A program made the position numbers and the translations under genes. Shown here piece after piece: positions 9,183-20,466 of a DNA stretch of 64,000 nt. Position 1 is the stretch's first letter. Every line of letters begins with the position of its first letter. Source of the DNA: Ureibacillus composti (GTDB lineage: Bacteria > Bacillota > Bacilli > Bacillales_A > Planococcaceae). The notes beneath the pieces were generated by a model, which was not told where the DNA came from, did no database searches, and was given only the letters and a program-made list of their open reading frames with translations. The stretch covers positions 1,009,001 to 1,073,000 of the forward strand of contig JAUCEP010000002.1 of the NCBI GenBank assembly GCA_030348875.1, in the 5' to 3' direction.

Positions 9183-9953
9183 ATGTTACAAACTTCGAAG
9201 GATAATTGGAATGCCAACTTATATGATCAAAGTCATTCATTTGTTTCAAAGTATGGAAATAGTTTAGTAGAATTACTAGCACCTAAGGAAGGTGAAAGAA
9301 TTTTAGATCTTGGTTGTGGAACAGGAGATTTGGCAAAGAAACTGGATGGACAAGGAGTTACAGTCGTTGGTATTGATAAATCAGAAAATATGATTGCCCA
9401 AGCAAAAAATAAATATCCAACTATTCACTTTTCAGTAAAAGATGCAACCAATTTGGAATATATGAATGAATTTGATGCTGTTTTTTCAAACGCTACTCTT
9501 CATTGGGTAAAGCCACCAAGTAAAGCTTTAGCATGTATTTATGAAAGCTTAAAGATAGGCGGAAGATTTGTTGCAGAGTTTGGTGGAAAGGGCAATGTCC
9601 AACTGATTACAAATGAAATTGTTAAGCAAATCACCAATGAGGGAATTGAATTTCAGTCAGAACACAACCCCTGGTATTATCCAAGTATTGGACAGTACGC
9701 GGCATTAATGGAGGAGATTGGCTTTAGAGTGACATTTGCACAGCATTATGACAGACCTACTCCTCTTGAGGGGGAAGATGGATTAAGTAACTGGATTCAT
9801 ATGTTTGGTAGTCAATTTTTTACTGGAATCGAAGAAGAACAGCGTCTTAAAATCATTGCCAAAATAGAGGATGCATTAAGACCGATTCTATATCAAGAGG
9901 GAGCTTGGGTTGCAGATTATAAAAGAATTCGTGTAATCGGTGTTAAAGAATAA
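9183..9953 (+). CDS. Class I SAM-dependent methyltransferase (trans-aconitate-methyltransferase-like)
   Basis: 256-residue Rossmann-fold methyltransferase. SAM motif I is ILDLGCGTGDLA (~40-51), the acidic motif II is VVGID, and motif III/IV is FDAVFSNATLHWV, a signature shared with trans-aconitate methyltransferase-like (Tam) enzymes. The acceptor is unknown. Start ATG follows a GGGAGGAG site eight bases upstream. It is flanked by a terminator upstream and a 69-base gap to ktrC, so it may be monocistronic or co-transcribed with ktrC. Confidence 0.85.
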   Translation: MLQTSKDNWNANLYDQSHSFVSKYGNSLVELLAPKEGERILDLGCGTGDLAKKLDGQGVTVVGIDKSENMIAQAKNKYPTIHFSVKDATNLEYMNEFDAVFSNATLHWVKPPSKALACIYESLKIGGRFVAEFGGKGNVQLITNEIVKQITNEGIEFQSEHNPWYYPSIGQYAALMEEIGFRVTFAQHYDRPTPLEGEDGLSNWIHMFGSQFFTGIEEEQRLKIIAKIEDALRPILYQEGAWVADYKRIRVIGVKE

Positions 9954-10022
9954 CAGAAGTTTGTACAAAATTAGGCACTAAGGTTAAAATATGTACATCG
10001 AAGAATTAGTGCGGAGGTAAAT

Positions 10023-10682
10023 ATGAAAAAAGAATTTGTCGTGATTGGATTAGGGCGATTTGGTGGGAGCATAGTACGCGAGTTAGTTCGCCTTGGTGCT
10101 GATGTAATGGCACTAGATTCGTCGCAAGAGCGAGTAGATGAATACTCAAAAATTGCAACACAATCAGTAATCGCTGATACAACTGATGAAGAAGTAATGA
10201 AATCATTAGGTATCAGAAATTTTGAACATGTAATAGTCGCAATAGGTGAAAATATTCAAGCAAGTATTTTAACAACATTAATATTAAAAGAGCTTGGTGT
10301 CCCGTTAATTACTGTAAAAGCACAAAATGATTACCACGAGAAGGTATTAAGGAAAATAGGAGCAGATCATGTTGTTCACCCAGAACGAGATATGGGAATT
10401 CGTATTGCAAACAATATGATCTCGAATAATGTTCTCGACTATTTAGAACTTTCAGATGAACATTCCATTATGGAGATTCGAGCAAATGACCTACTTGCAG
10501 GTTATTCACTGATTGATTTAGATATTCGTGCTAAGTATGGTATTAACATTGTTGGAATTAAACGAGGCGAACAAATTATTATTTCACCTTCAGCAGATGA
10601 CAAGATTTTACTTAATGATATATTGCTCGTAATCGGAGCAGTTGTTGATATTAACCGATTTGTGAAAAAAGTAATGAGTTAA
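10023..10682 (+). CDS. ktrC: K+ channel regulatory subunit KtrC (RCK/TrkA-N)
   Basis: Cytosolic gating ring subunit of a Ktr potassium uptake system, 219 residues. The RCK_N Rossmann domain opens with VIGLGRFGGSIVREL, the GxGxxG nucleotide site for ATP/ADP and NAD(H). The RCK_C domain (~135-219), the c-di-AMP site in this family, follows. Position next to rnjA matches B. subtilis ktrC rather than ktrAB, and no KtrB/KtrD membrane subunit is adjacent. I saw no ydaO-type riboswitch in the 69-base leader. GGAGG lies six bases before the ATG. Confidence 0.9.
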   Translation: MKKEFVVIGLGRFGGSIVRELVRLGADVMALDSSQERVDEYSKIATQSVIADTTDEEVMKSLGIRNFEHVIVAIGENIQASILTTLILKELGVPLITVKAQNDYHEKVLRKIGADHVVHPERDMGIRIANNMISNNVLDYLELSDEHSIMEIRANDLLAGYSLIDLDIRAKYGINIVGIKRGEQIIISPSADDKILLNDILLVIGAVVDINRFVKKVMS

Positions 10683-10700
10683 TGATTATATACTCCACAT

Positions 10701-10735
10701 AAAAAGGGTTGTCGATGAGTCGGCAACCCTTTTTA
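10701..10735. terminator. Bidirectional terminator after ktrC
   Basis: AAAAAGGGTTG pairs with CAACCCTTTTT; runs of A and T on both sides. Confidence 0.85.
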
Positions 10736-10756
10736 TTATACATATAGCGTATACGA

Positions 10757-10903
10757 GACTTAAAGGCGTTTTTACCTTTTCGAGGTGTCTAGCTCCGAAC
10801 GCCAGCTCCTCGACAACTTCGTAAACCCCTTAGAGGACAAAAAGCGTCCTCCAGGTGTTTCCTCCAGTTGTTGTCGGAGCTAAACGGGCGTTCTCTGCTT
10901 TTC
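10757..10903. repeat. Intergenic repeat, family B
   Basis: Gene-free block with the family signature GTGTCTAGCTCCGAACGCC and, at the right end, GGGCGTTCTCTGCTTTTC, which touches the rnjA stop codon. The central part (CTCGACAAC.../...GTTGTCGGAG) forms a long inverted repeat. Same family as 3697-3974 and 36063-36235. Confidence 0.65.
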
Positions 10904-12570
10904 TATACCTCCATAATGATTGGTAAAATCATTGGTCGGCGTTTTGTTTTCTCAAATAGGTAAGGCCCTAAAATATCGGTAATTTCATTTTTCAACTCAG
11001 TCCATTGGGTTGATCTTTCTTGAACCATTTCAGTTAAATGTACATTTAACATTTTTTGTGCTTCACTAATTAAAGTGCCTGACTCTCTCATATAAACAAA
11101 GCCACGAGAAATAATATCTGGTCCAGCAACAATTTTTTGTTTCTTCATATCAACACTTACGACAACAATGACAAGTCCTTCTTCTGAAAGAATGCGTCGG
11201 TCACGTAAAACGATATTTCCAATGTCACCTATTCCACTTCCATCAATGTACACGTCTCCAGAAGGTATACGTCCAGCTACATGTGCTTCATTTGCACTTA
11301 AAGCAAGAACATCACCGTTTTCCATAACAAATGTATTTTCTAATGGAACATCGCAATCATTTGCGAGAGTTGTATGCATTTTTAACATACGGTATTCACC
11401 GTGAATCGGCATGAAGAACTTTGGTTTTATTAATCGAAGCATTAACTTTTGTTCTTCTTGAGAACCGTGTCCTGAAGTATGGATATTGTTTAATGAACCA
11501 TGGATGACTTCAGCCCCTGCACGGAACAATAGATTAATAATTTTATTAACACTCATTGTGTTACCTGGGATTGGTGATGAAGAGAACACAACAGTATCTC
11601 CAGGTTGAATTTGAATTTGACGATGTGTACCGTTTGCAATTCGTGATAAAGCAGCCATTGGTTCACCTTGTGAACCAGTACATAAAATCATCACTTCATT
11701 TGCAGGTAAACGATTAATTGTTTGTGCATCGACAAATGTTTCTTTCGGAGCAGTAATGTAACCTAGTTCACGCCCGATTGAAATAGCATTATCCATTGAA
11801 CGACCAAAAACTGCAATTTTTCTACCATACTGTGCAGCGGCGTCAGTTACTTGTTGTAAACGATGGATATTTGATGCAAATGTAGCGAATATAATACGAC
11901 CTTCCACTTTTCGTAAAATATCGTGAATACTTTCGCCTACTTTACGCTCTGACATAGTGAAGTTTGGTACTTCGGCATTTGTACTATCTGAAAGCAAGCA
12001 TAGAACTCCATCGCGTCCTATTTCAGCCATTTTTGTTAAGTTTGCTGGTTCACCAACCGGAGTGAAATCAAATTTAAAATCTCCAGTATGTACAATGTTT
12101 CCAGGAGGTGTTTTAACTACGATTCCATAAGCATCCGGTATACTATGAGTTGTACGGAAGAAGCTAACAGATGTTTTTCTAAACTTAATAACATCGTCTT
12201 CTTTAATTTCAATCAATTTTGTAGATCTTAGCAAACCGTGCTCGTCCAATTTATTACGCAGTAAACCAAGAGCAAGCTTTCCACCATAAACGGGTATATT
12301 TACTTGACGTAGTAAATAAGGGATACCGCCAATGTGGTCTTCGTGTCCGTGCGTAATAAATAAACCTTTAATTTTGTCTGCGTTACGTACTAAATACGTA
12401 TAGTCAGGAATTACGTAGTCAATTCCTAATAAATCGTCTTCAGGGAATTTTATTCCTGCATCAATAACGATTATTTCATCTTGGAATTGTACTGCGTAAG
12501 TGTTTTTACCGATTTCGCCCAGTCCGCCTAGAGCAAAAACAGCAGCTTGATCATTTCTAACAAATTTCAT
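10903..12570 (-). CDS. rnjA: Ribonuclease J1
   Basis: Essential 5'-3' exo/endoribonuclease of Firmicutes, 555 residues, as in B. subtilis. The metallo-beta-lactamase core carries the zinc motif HGHEDHIGG (~74-82), further metal ligands in HTGDFKFD and SDSTN, the beta-CASP part (~210-350, FGRSMDN) and the HIS motif [10 protein letters not shown] (~365-374). The C-terminal domain is complete (IIMEV). It matures 16S rRNA and degrades mRNA together with RNase J2/RNase Y. It is co-transcribed with rpoY six bases upstream, as in B. subtilis. Confidence 0.97.
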   Translation of the reverse strand: MKFVRNDQAAVFALGGLGEIGKNTYAVQFQDEIIVIDAGIKFPEDDLLGIDYVIPDYTYLVRNADKIKGLFITHGHEDHIGGIPYLLRQVNIPVYGGKLALGLLRNKLDEHGLLRSTKLIEIKEDDVIKFRKTSVSFFRTTHSIPDAYGIVVKTPPGNIVHTGDFKFDFTPVGEPANLTKMAEIGRDGVLCLLSDSTNAEVPNFTMSERKVGESIHDILRKVEGRIIFATFASNIHRLQQVTDAAAQYGRKIAVFGRSMDNAISIGRELGYITAPKETFVDAQTINRLPANEVMILCTGSQGEPMAALSRIANGTHRQIQIQPGDTVVFSSSPIPGNTMSVNKIINLLFRAGAEVIHGSLNNIHTSGHGSQEEQKLMLRLIKPKFFMPIHGEYRMLKMHTTLANDCDVPLENTFVMENGDVLALSANEAHVAGRIPSGDVYIDGSGIGDIGNIVLRDRRILSEEGLVIVVVSVDMKKQKIVAGPDIISRGFVYMRESGTLISEAQKMLNVHLTEMVQERSTQWTELKNEITDILGPYLFEKTKRRPMILPIIMEV

Positions 12571-12576
12571 AGTGAA

Positions 12577-12786
12577 TTATGCATTCTCCAGTCGGAAATT
12601 TGGACTAGCTTGTTCATATTCTAAATATTTACCTTCAAGTAATTGAACAAACTCAATGTTGTAGTTACGGTCTTTTAAATATTGGCGGACTTCTCTTTCA
12701 GAAGATGCTTCTAAATAAAGACTTTTCGTATTTTCGCGAACTGGTACTTCATTAGCATTTTCTTGGTAATAAACTTTGTAAATCAT
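12577..12786 (-). CDS. rpoY: RNA polymerase epsilon subunit RpoY
   Basis: Small accessory subunit of Firmicutes RNA polymerase, 69 residues ([19 protein letters not shown]...). It has the typical YLEA...[23 protein letters not shown] core that docks on the polymerase core. It overlaps nothing and lies six bases before rnjA. The rpoY-rnjA operon is conserved across Bacillales. GGAGAGA lies seven bases before the ATG. Confidence 0.93.
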   Translation of the reverse strand: MIYKVYYQENANEVPVRENTKSLYLEASSEREVRQYLKDRNYNIEFVQLLEGKYLEYEQASPNFRLENA

Positions 12787-12924
12787 AATTTCTCTCCTTT
12801 TGAAGCGTACAATTTTGCATTTTTAACTTTTCCATAAATTTAACTCATACAGTAGAAGTCTCCCACTATTATAAGTAATGAGATAAAACTAATGATTTCA
12901 ATTCGTTGTTTACAAACCTCGACT

Positions 12925-13040
12925 GTATGAGGATAAGCCACCGGCGGATGCCACAGATTTTTAATGGAAATACTCGTGTAAGCTCGGGTAAAATCTGGGC
13001 GCAAATTCGCATGGGCAAATTTGATAAAAATGCATTTCCT
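12925..13040. repeat. Intergenic repeat, family A, copy 2 (inverted)
   Basis: Shares GGATAAGCCACCGGCGGATG and following blocks (CACAGATTTT, AAAATCTGGGCGCAA) with the reverse complement of about 165-262. The spacing is about the same and the middle is diverged. It lies between rpoY and the small peptide gene. No ORF is seen. Confidence 0.6.
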
Positions 13041-13070
13041 TTATATTATCATGTGACTCCTTTAAAATAA

Positions 13071-13098
13071 AGAAAAGCCCTTCAAAATAGAAGGGCTT
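13071..13098 (-). terminator. Terminator overlapping the end of the 23-codon gene
   Basis: AAGCCCTTC (13075-13083) pairs with GAAGGGCTT (13090-13098), followed leftward by a T-rich run. The hairpin includes the last bases of the small gene's stop region. Confidence 0.8.
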
Positions 13099-13168
13099 AA
13101 GCAATCGATTTTTTTCCGAGGACGCCATTTAATCGTTTCAAAATTTTCTTTTTGAGTCGTTTTAACAT
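13097..13168 (-). CDS. 23-residue cationic amphipathic peptide
   Basis: A very short gene with full expression signals. A sigma-A promoter lies just upstream, then AAGGAG nine bases before the ATG, an uninterrupted frame of 23 codons, and a terminator that overlaps the stop. The product begins MLKRLKKKILKR and carries nine Lys/Arg and no acidic residue. Leu/Ile/Val at 2, 5, 9, 10, 13, 16 and 17 fall on one face of a helix, so it should be an amphipathic membrane- or nucleic-acid-binding helix. I do not recognise a family. It could be a toxin-like peptide, a small regulatory protein or a peptide that binds RNA polymerase or the ribosome. Its function is unknown. Confidence 0.6.
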   Translation of the reverse strand: MLKRLKKKILKRLNGVLGKKSIA

Positions 13169-13189
13169 GGCACATCACTCCTTGGTAAT

Positions 13190-13218
13190 ATTATAATATA
13201 ATTTTAGTTGTGTGTAAA
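13190..13218 (-). promoter_or_regulatory. Sigma-A promoter of the 23-codon gene
   Basis: On the minus strand: TTTACA (13213-13218), 17-base spacer, perfect TATAAT (13190-13195). The predicted start of transcription is about 15 bases before the ATG, so the leader is just the ribosome site. Confidence 0.7.
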
Positions 13219-13267
13219 GTAATTTATATTTACATACTAAATATATTTTGGAAGGACTGTTCTCTAA

Positions 13268-14038
13268 ATGAAAAAAATTTTATTTTTTGATGTAGATGGG
13301 ACACTTTATAATTTAAATAAGCAACTACCAGCTTCTGCAAAAAAAGCAATTACTAAAGCAAAAGAAAATGGATATGAAATCGCGATTGCTACAGGTAGAG
13401 CCCCATTTATGATTGATGAAATATTAGATGAGTTAGAGATTGATACATACGTTACTTTTAATGGACAATATGTTGTTTATAAAGGGGAAGTGATCTTTAC
13501 AGATGGCGTTTCGAAACAACAATTATCCGACATTATCGAATTTGGAAATGAAAGAAAACATCCCGTTGTGTTTTTAGATGCAGAGCAAATGATTGCGTCA
13601 GAACCTAACCATGATTTTATTCAAGAAAGTATGAATGCTCTCCGTTTCCCTTATCCTGTGATAAATCCAACATTTTATGAAAAAAATATCGTATATCAAA
13701 CCCTAATTTTTATGGAAGAAAAGGATGATGCGCTTTATAAAGAAACTTTTCCTGAGGTGAATTTTGTTCGTTGGCACCGTTACTCATGTGACATCCTTCC
13801 AAAAGAAGGTTCAAAGGCACGAGGAATTCAAATGCTATTGAATAAAATGGATATTCCAATATCTAATGCCATTGCATTTGGTGATGGCTTGAATGATATA
13901 GAGATGTTAAAAGCAGTGGGAACTGGAGTTGCGATGGGCAATGGCCATGATAGAGTAAAGGAAATTGCAGATGTAGTAGCGGACCATGTTGACCGCGATG
14001 GATTAGCTAAAGTAATGAAAGACTTAAACATTATTTAA
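13268..14038 (+). CDS. ykrA: Cof-type HAD phosphatase YkrA
   Basis: 256-residue HAD superfamily hydrolase of the Cof/IIB group. The nucleophile motif is FFDVDGTLYN at the N-terminus, motif II is ATGR, the cap domain occupies ~85-185, the Lys is in PKEGSKARGI, and motif IV is FGDGLNDIEML. Such enzymes dephosphorylate sugar phosphates or nucleotides; the natural substrate is not evident. Position between rpoY and defB matches B. subtilis ykrA. Divergent from the small peptide gene. Confidence 0.88.
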   Translation: MKKILFFDVDGTLYNLNKQLPASAKKAITKAKENGYEIAIATGRAPFMIDEILDELEIDTYVTFNGQYVVYKGEVIFTDGVSKQQLSDIIEFGNERKHPVVFLDAEQMIASEPNHDFIQESMNALRFPYPVINPTFYEKNIVYQTLIFMEEKDDALYKETFPEVNFVRWHRYSCDILPKEGSKARGIQMLLNKMDIPISNAIAFGDGLNDIEMLKAVGTGVAMGNGHDRVKEIADVVADHVDRDGLAKVMKDLNII

Positions 14039-14160
14039 ACATTTTAAAGCGTATAAAAAGATGGCTACAAGGCGATGAAGTGAAAGACTCTTAGGTAGGG
14101 TAAGAGTTCCCGTACTGAAATCTCCTGCTTGGTTCAAGAAATTAACTTTATAACATAAAG

Positions 14161-14197
14161 AGGAGATGTCGATTTTAATTGACATCTCCTTCCTTTT
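14161..14197. terminator. Terminator between ykrA and defB (convergent)
   Basis: AGGAGATGTC pairs with GACATCTCCT (14161-14190), followed rightward by TCCTTCCTTTTTT. Left of it is a small inverted repeat ACTCTTA...TAAGAGT at about 14087-14107 of unknown role. Confidence 0.75.
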
Positions 14198-14202
14198 TTA
14201 AC

Positions 14203-14757
14203 TTATTCGCCTAACGGTACAGAATCCGGGACTTCTGCAAATGGATTTTCTTTATTAATGTGATCATAGAACATAACCCCGTTTAAATGGTCTAATTCAT
14301 GCTGAAAAGCAATAGCAGGTAAACCTTTAAGACGAATTTTCTTTTGTTCACCGTCTACTGTAAAGAATTTTACTGTTATACGGGCATGACGCGGAACATA
14401 TCCTGGCACCTGACGATCAACTGAAAGACAGCCTTCACCAGATGGGATATATGATTTTTCAACTGAATGACTGACAATTTTAGGGTTGATCGCTACAAAG
14501 CTTAAAAGTTCACCGTTATGATCTTCCAAGTGTAAAGCAAACATTCTTTTTAATGAGTTCACTTGGTTTGCAGCTAAACCAATTCCAGAACGTAAACCAT
14601 ATTTTTCAGCCGTTTCAGGATTTTGGCTATTAATTAAATACTCAAGTAAATCGCTAGCCAATTTTCGGTCTTCTTCAGTTAACGGAAACTTTACTTCCTC
14701 TGCTCTTGTTCGTAAAGTTGGATGACCCTCACGAATGATATCCTCCATTAAAATCAT
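14203..14757 (-). CDS. defB: Peptide deformylase
   Basis: Removes the formyl group from the N-terminal Met of nascent proteins. The 184 residues have the three catalytic motifs GIGLAANQ (~63-70), EGCLS (~111-115) and QHELDHLNG (~153-161); Cys and both His bind the metal. The length and sequence match B. subtilis DefB (type 2, with the long insertion before motif 1). The start is the ATG at 14757, giving MILMEDIIREGHP, preceded by GAAAGGAAG. The open frame extends 66 codons further upstream without a ribosome site and is not thought coding. Confidence 0.95.
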   Translation of the reverse strand: MILMEDIIREGHPTLRTRAEEVKFPLTEEDRKLASDLLEYLINSQNPETAEKYGLRSGIGLAANQVNSLKRMFALHLEDHNGELLSFVAINPKIVSHSVEKSYIPSGEGCLSVDRQVPGYVPRHARITVKFFTVDGEQKKIRLKGLPAIAFQHELDHLNGVMFYDHINKENPFAEVPDSVPLGE

Positions 14758-15054
14758 AATATTCTTCCTTTCATAATTACTTTTTATGTATGTATCACGT
14801 TTAAATATTTTAAATGACTTATTAAAAAATATCATATGTTTTTTGTTTTTGCTTAACAAGAGATTATTTTCATTATATGCAAGTGTAACCTTTTGTGAAG
14901 ATGGGCAACAATGAATATTGTGGATTAGTATATAGAGAATAATGGTGTTTTTCATCTCTGTGTTAATACAGATAAAAACAATTCTATAACAGAGGAAAAA
15001 AATAAGAATTTGTTTTATCGAGAAAAAAAGTGCTATTTTTAATGATTTCAGTGA

Positions 15055-15083
15055 TTGACCGATTGTAATTATTTCTATATACT
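15055..15083 (+). promoter_or_regulatory. Sigma-A promoter of pdhABCD
   Basis: TTGACC (15055-15060), 17-base spacer, TATACT (15078-15083), about 70 bases before the pdhA start. The rest of the 395-base gap between defB and pdhA is AT-rich and holds no gene, riboswitch or clear cre site that I can see. Confidence 0.65.
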
Positions 15084-15128
15084 GAATTTATCTAAAGGTT
15101 GTATCAATATTAAATTGAAAAATTTTAA

Positions 15129-16265
<1,137 letters not shown>

Positions 16266-16268
16266 CCT

Positions 16269-17246
16269 ATGGCGCAAATGACAATGATTCAAGCGATTAC
16301 GGATGCGTTACGCTGTGAACTTAAAGATGATGAAAATGTATTAATTTTTGGCGAAGACGTTGGTGTAAACGGCGGTGTATTCCGCGCAACAGAAGGACTG
16401 CAAAAGGAATTTGGTGTGGAACGAGTATTTGATACACCACTTGCTGAATCTGGAATTGGTGGTCTAGCGATTGGGTTATCATTAACAGGCTATCGTCCAG
16501 TTCCAGAAATTCAATTCTTTGGATTTGTATTTGAAGTAATGGATTCAATTAGTGGTCAATTGGCACGTTATCGTTATAGAACTGGAAATACGTTTAATAT
16601 GCCAGTAACAATTCGCTCACCATTTGGTGGAGGCGTTCATACACCGGAAATGCATTCAGACAGTTTAGAAGGTTTAATGGCACAACAACCAGGGTTAAAA
16701 GTAGTTATTCCATCAACTCCATATGATGCTAAAGGACTTTTAATCTCATCAATTCGTGATAATGACCCAGTTATTTTCTTAGAACATTTAAAATTATATC
16801 GCTCAGTACGTGAAGAAGTACCAGAAGAATCATATACAATTCCACTTGGTAAAGCGGATGTAAAACGTGAAGGTACGGATTTATCGATTTTTGCATATGG
16901 ATTAATGGTTCATGAAAGTTTGAAAGCTGCTGAAGAGTTAGAAAAAGAAGGTTATTCAGTAGAGGTTGTAGATTTACGTACTGTTCAACCACTTGATATT
17001 GAAACAATTATTGCTTCAGTAGAAAAAACAAATCGTGCAATCGTTGTACAAGAAGCTCAAAAACAAGCAGGTATTGCTGCAAATGTCGTAGCTGAAATTA
17101 CAGAGCGTGCAATTTTAAGCCTAGAAGCACCGGTATTACGTGTAGCAGCGCCTGATACGATTTATCCTTTCCCACAAGCAGAAAATATTTGGCTTCCGAA
17201 CTATAAGGATATTTTAGAAACAGCGAAAAAAGTATTAACATTCTAA
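16269..17246 (+). CDS. pdhB: Pyruvate dehydrogenase E1 beta subunit
   Basis: 325 residues with the transketolase-like pyrimidine-binding domain ([29 protein letters not shown]) and the C-terminal transketolase domain ([33 protein letters not shown]). Partner of PdhA in an alpha2beta2 heterotetramer. It sits second in the operon with an AAGGAG site in the end of pdhA. Confidence 0.97.
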   Translation: MAQMTMIQAITDALRCELKDDENVLIFGEDVGVNGGVFRATEGLQKEFGVERVFDTPLAESGIGGLAIGLSLTGYRPVPEIQFFGFVFEVMDSISGQLARYRYRTGNTFNMPVTIRSPFGGGVHTPEMHSDSLEGLMAQQPGLKVVIPSTPYDAKGLLISSIRDNDPVIFLEHLKLYRSVREEVPEESYTIPLGKADVKREGTDLSIFAYGLMVHESLKAAEELEKEGYSVEVVDLRTVQPLDIETIIASVEKTNRAIVVQEAQKQAGIAANVVAEITERAILSLEAPVLRVAAPDTIYPFPQAENIWLPNYKDILETAKKVLTF

Positions 17247-17268
17247 TTGACTTGAAAGGGTGAAAAAT

Positions 17269-18633
17269 ATGGCTTTTGAATTCCGCATGCCTGACATTGG
17301 GGAAGGTATACATGAAGGTGAAATCGTAAAATGGTTCGTAAAACCAGGAGATAAAATTCAAGAAGATGATGTGCTTTGTGAAATTCAAAATGATAAAGCA
17401 GTCGTTGAAATGCCTTCGCCAGTAGAAGGAACAATTAAGGAAATTTTAGTTAATGAAGGATCTGTTGCAGTCGTAGGAGACGTAATCATTCGAATCGATG
17501 CACCTGGATACGAAAACCTTCAGTTTAAGGGTGATGATCACCAGGAAGAAAAATCAAATGCTACACCAGAAGTTTCAGCACCCGTACAAGCGAGTCACGA
17601 ACAAATTAATACGAATCCTGCTCCAACACCAACTCCTGCACCGGTTCCAGTTCAAACTGAACAAGCAGCTCAAAATGTTGAAGTTGATTCAAATAAACGC
17701 ATCATCGCAATGCCTTCAGTTCGTAAATTAGCTCGTGAACGTGAAATTGATATTCGTCTTGTAAATGGAACTGGGAAGAATGGACGTATCTTAAAAGAAG
17801 ATATTGAGAACTATATTAACGGAACATCTTCAGCAACTGTTGAAACTGCAGTTAATGCTGAGGTAGCAGAAGCAGTGGAACAAGAAGTTACAGTACCAAC
17901 AACAAATGTACCTGTAAATCTTGAAGGTGAATTCCCTGAAACAAGAGAAAAAATTTCTGGTATTCGTAAAGCTATTGCGAAGGCAATGGTACACTCTAAA
18001 CAAACTGCACCTCATGTTACGTTAATGGACGAAGTAGACGTAACAGAACTTGTTGCTCACCGTAAAAAGTTCAAAGAAGTTGCAGCAGATAAAGGTATTA
18101 AATTAACATATCTTCCGTATGTAGTGAAAGCTTTAGTATCAACATTACGTGAGTACCCAGAGTTCAATCGTTCATTTGATGATGCAACAAACGAGATTAT
18201 TCAAAAACATTATTATAATATAGGTATTGCAGCAGACACAGAAAAAGGACTACTTGTTCCGGTTATAAAACACGCTGATCGTAAATCAGTATTTACCATT
18301 TCAGCAGAAATCAATGAATTAGCTACAAAAGCACGTGACGGTAAACTTTCACCTAATGAAATGAAAGGTGGATCATGTTCAATCACGAATATTGGTTCTG
18401 CAGGAGGACAATGGTTTACTCCAGTAATTAACCACCCTGAAGTAGCAATTTTAGGAATCGGAAGAATTTCTGAGAAACCAATAATAAAAAATGGTGAAAT
18501 TATAGCTGCACCTGTGTTAGCATTATCATTGAGCTTCGATCATCGTATGATCGACGGTGCAACAGCGCAAAACGCGTTAAATCACTTAAAACGTTTGCTC
18601 AGTGAACCGGAACTTTTATTAATGGAGGCGTAA
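17269..18633 (+). CDS. pdhC: Dihydrolipoamide acetyltransferase (PDH E2)
   Basis: Core of the PDH complex, 454 residues. It has a single lipoyl domain with Lys43 in NDKAVVEM, a Pro/Ala-rich linker (~95-135), and a peripheral-subunit-binding domain ([27 protein letters not shown]). A second linker precedes the acetyltransferase domain, whose active site is [10 protein letters not shown] near residues 421-430. The ATG at 17269 is preferred to the GTG three codons earlier because AAAGGG is then at normal distance and [13 protein letters not shown] is the usual start. Confidence 0.97.
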   Translation: MAFEFRMPDIGEGIHEGEIVKWFVKPGDKIQEDDVLCEIQNDKAVVEMPSPVEGTIKEILVNEGSVAVVGDVIIRIDAPGYENLQFKGDDHQEEKSNATPEVSAPVQASHEQINTNPAPTPTPAPVPVQTEQAAQNVEVDSNKRIIAMPSVRKLAREREIDIRLVNGTGKNGRILKEDIENYINGTSSATVETAVNAEVAEAVEQEVTVPTTNVPVNLEGEFPETREKISGIRKAIAKAMVHSKQTAPHVTLMDEVDVTELVAHRKKFKEVAADKGIKLTYLPYVVKALVSTLREYPEFNRSFDDATNEIIQKHYYNIGIAADTEKGLLVPVIKHADRKSVFTISAEINELATKARDGKLSPNEMKGGSCSITNIGSAGGQWFTPVINHPEVAILGIGRISEKPIIKNGEIIAAPVLALSLSFDHRMIDGATAQNALNHLKRLLSEPELLLMEA

Positions 18634-18636
18634 ATA

Positions 18637-20049
18637 ATGGTAGTAGGAGATTTTGCAATCGAGATTGACACATTAGTAGTTGGTGCAGGCCCTGGAGGCT
18701 ATGTTGCAGCAATTCGTGCAGCTCAATTAGGACAAAAAGTAACAGTCGTTGAAAAAGATACAGTGGGCGGAGTATGTCTAAATGTTGGATGTATCCCTTC
18801 AAAAGCGTTAATTTCGGTTGCTCACCGCTTTGAAAATGCAAAACATTCAGAAGATATGGGTGTTTTTGCTTCTGAAGTGACACTAAATTTTGAAAAAGTA
18901 CAAGAATTCAAAAACAGTGTAGTAAATAAATTAACTGGCGGCGTAGCTGGACTTTTAAAAGGTAATAAAATTGAGACTGTACAAGGTGAAGCTTACTTTG
19001 TTGATGCTAACACTGTTCGTGTAATCAACGGAGATTCAGCTCAAACATATACATTTAAAAATGCTATTTTAGCAACAGGTTCTCGTCCGGTTGAAATTCC
19101 AACTTTCAAATATACTGACCGCGTGCTAAATTCTACAGGTGCTCTTAACTTAAAAGAATTACCTGGAAAATTAGTTGTAATTGGTGGCGGATACATCGGT
19201 ACTGAATTAGGAACTGCTTTTGCAAACTTCGGTACTGAAGTAACAATTATCGAAGGTGGTAAAGATATTTTAGCTGGCTTCGAAAAACAAATGACTCAAA
19301 TTGTTAAAAAAGGCCTTAAGAAAAAAGGTGTTACAATTGAAGTTAATGCATCTGCAAAAGGTGTTCAAGAAACTGAAAACGGTGTAACTGTTACTTATGA
19401 AGTAGCTGGAGAAGAGAAAACAGTTGATGCAGATTATGTATTAGTAACTGTAGGTCGTCGTCCAAATACTGATGAAATCGGTTTAGAACAAATCGGAATC
19501 GAATTTGCTGAACGCGGATTACTAAAAGTTGACAAACAATGCCGTACAAACATTCCAAACATCTATGCAATTGGTGATATCGTTGCTGGACCACAACTTG
19601 CTCATAAAGCTTCTTACGAAGGTAAAGTTGCTGCTGAAGCAATTGCTGGTGAACATTCAATCGTGGATTATTTAGCAATTCCAGCTGTATGCTTCACAGA
19701 TCCAGAAATGGCAACTGTAGGTTACAGTGAAGAGCAAGCTAAAGCAGAAGGTTTAGAAGTAACTGCTGCGAAATTCCCATTTGCAGCGAATGGTCGTGCT
19801 TTAGCATTAAACCAAACTGATGGCTTTGTGAAACTTGTTGCGCGTAAAGAAGATGGATTATTAGTAGGTGCTCAAATCGTAGGTGCTGGCGCTTCTGATA
19901 TGATTTCTGAACTATGCTTAGCAATCGAAGGCGGTATGACTGCAGAAGATATCGCATTAACTATTCACCCTCACCCAACTTTAGGTGAAATTACAATGGA
20001 AACTGCTGAAGTATTACTTGGCAATCCAATCCACATCATTTCTAAATAA
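18637..20049 (+). CDS. pdhD: Dihydrolipoamide dehydrogenase (PDH E3)
   Basis: Flavoprotein of 470 residues that reoxidises lipoamide. FAD motif [15 protein letters not shown] (~17-31), redox disulfide Cys47/Cys52 in [18 protein letters not shown] motif [10 protein letters not shown], and catalytic HPHPTLGE near the C-terminus. Last gene of pdhABCD; the GGAGG site lies in the last codons of pdhC. May also serve 2-oxoglutarate or branched-chain dehydrogenases. Confidence 0.97.
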   Translation: MVVGDFAIEIDTLVVGAGPGGYVAAIRAAQLGQKVTVVEKDTVGGVCLNVGCIPSKALISVAHRFENAKHSEDMGVFASEVTLNFEKVQEFKNSVVNKLTGGVAGLLKGNKIETVQGEAYFVDANTVRVINGDSAQTYTFKNAILATGSRPVEIPTFKYTDRVLNSTGALNLKELPGKLVVIGGGYIGTELGTAFANFGTEVTIIEGGKDILAGFEKQMTQIVKKGLKKKGVTIEVNASAKGVQETENGVTVTYEVAGEEKTVDADYVLVTVGRRPNTDEIGLEQIGIEFAERGLLKVDKQCRTNIPNIYAIGDIVAGPQLAHKASYEGKVAAEAIAGEHSIVDYLAIPAVCFTDPEMATVGYSEEQAKAEGLEVTAAKFPFAANGRALALNQTDGFVKLVARKEDGLLVGAQIVGAGASDMISELCLAIEGGMTAEDIALTIHPHPTLGEITMETAEVLLGNPIHIISK

Positions 20050-20062
20050 TTGAAACATAAAG

Positions 20063-20093
20063 AAGGGACTGTCCGAAAAGACAGTCCCTTTTT
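20063..20093 (+). terminator. Terminator of pdhABCD
   Basis: AAGGGACTGTC (20063-20073) pairs with GACAGTCCCTT (20080-20090), followed by TTT. Confidence 0.88.
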
Positions 20094-20466
20094 ATGTTTC
20101 GTTTAACTGTTGTGCGAATGAATGATAAAGTTTGATGGGGAAATTGGTCAGAAAACCTCTTCATAAGCCTGGTTAAGGGAATTTCGCAAAGAAAATTGGA
20201 TTGGAAATCACTGCATAAATCTTTTGAAGGGTATTTGTGAGTATAATTAGATAAATTTCTTTTCATTCCCCCAACGCAGATTACCAAAAGGACCTTTCAT
20301 TTTTAAAACTTCGTTGACCCCCATGAAGAAGTTCACACAATAGCTATTTTCAATTATTTTGTACCTCATCCCAGACGATTCTCATTTGCACGATCTTATG
20401 ATTTTATTTGAGAACTTCATCTCTTAAACATTCAAATGTAAACAATTGCTTCACGAATTTACCTCT
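20094..20466. other. Gene-free stretch between pdhD and the TetR gene
   Basis: About 370 bases. A leftward open frame of 81 codons (20042-20287) covers part of it, but it overlaps the pdhD end and terminator and has no ribosome site, so I do not call it. No clear repeat or RNA element seen. Confidence 0.5.

Noticed and set aside
8932-9282. 116-codon leftward frame across the ykuV terminator and methyltransferase start
   Set aside because: Runs through terminator hairpins and antisense to a clear gene; no ribosome site.
9954-10022. c-di-AMP (ydaO) riboswitch before ktrC
   Set aside because: The leader is only 69 bases and contains no such motif.
20042-20287. 81-codon leftward frame after pdhD
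   Set aside because: Overlaps the pdhD end and its terminator, has no ribosome site and an unlikely composition.
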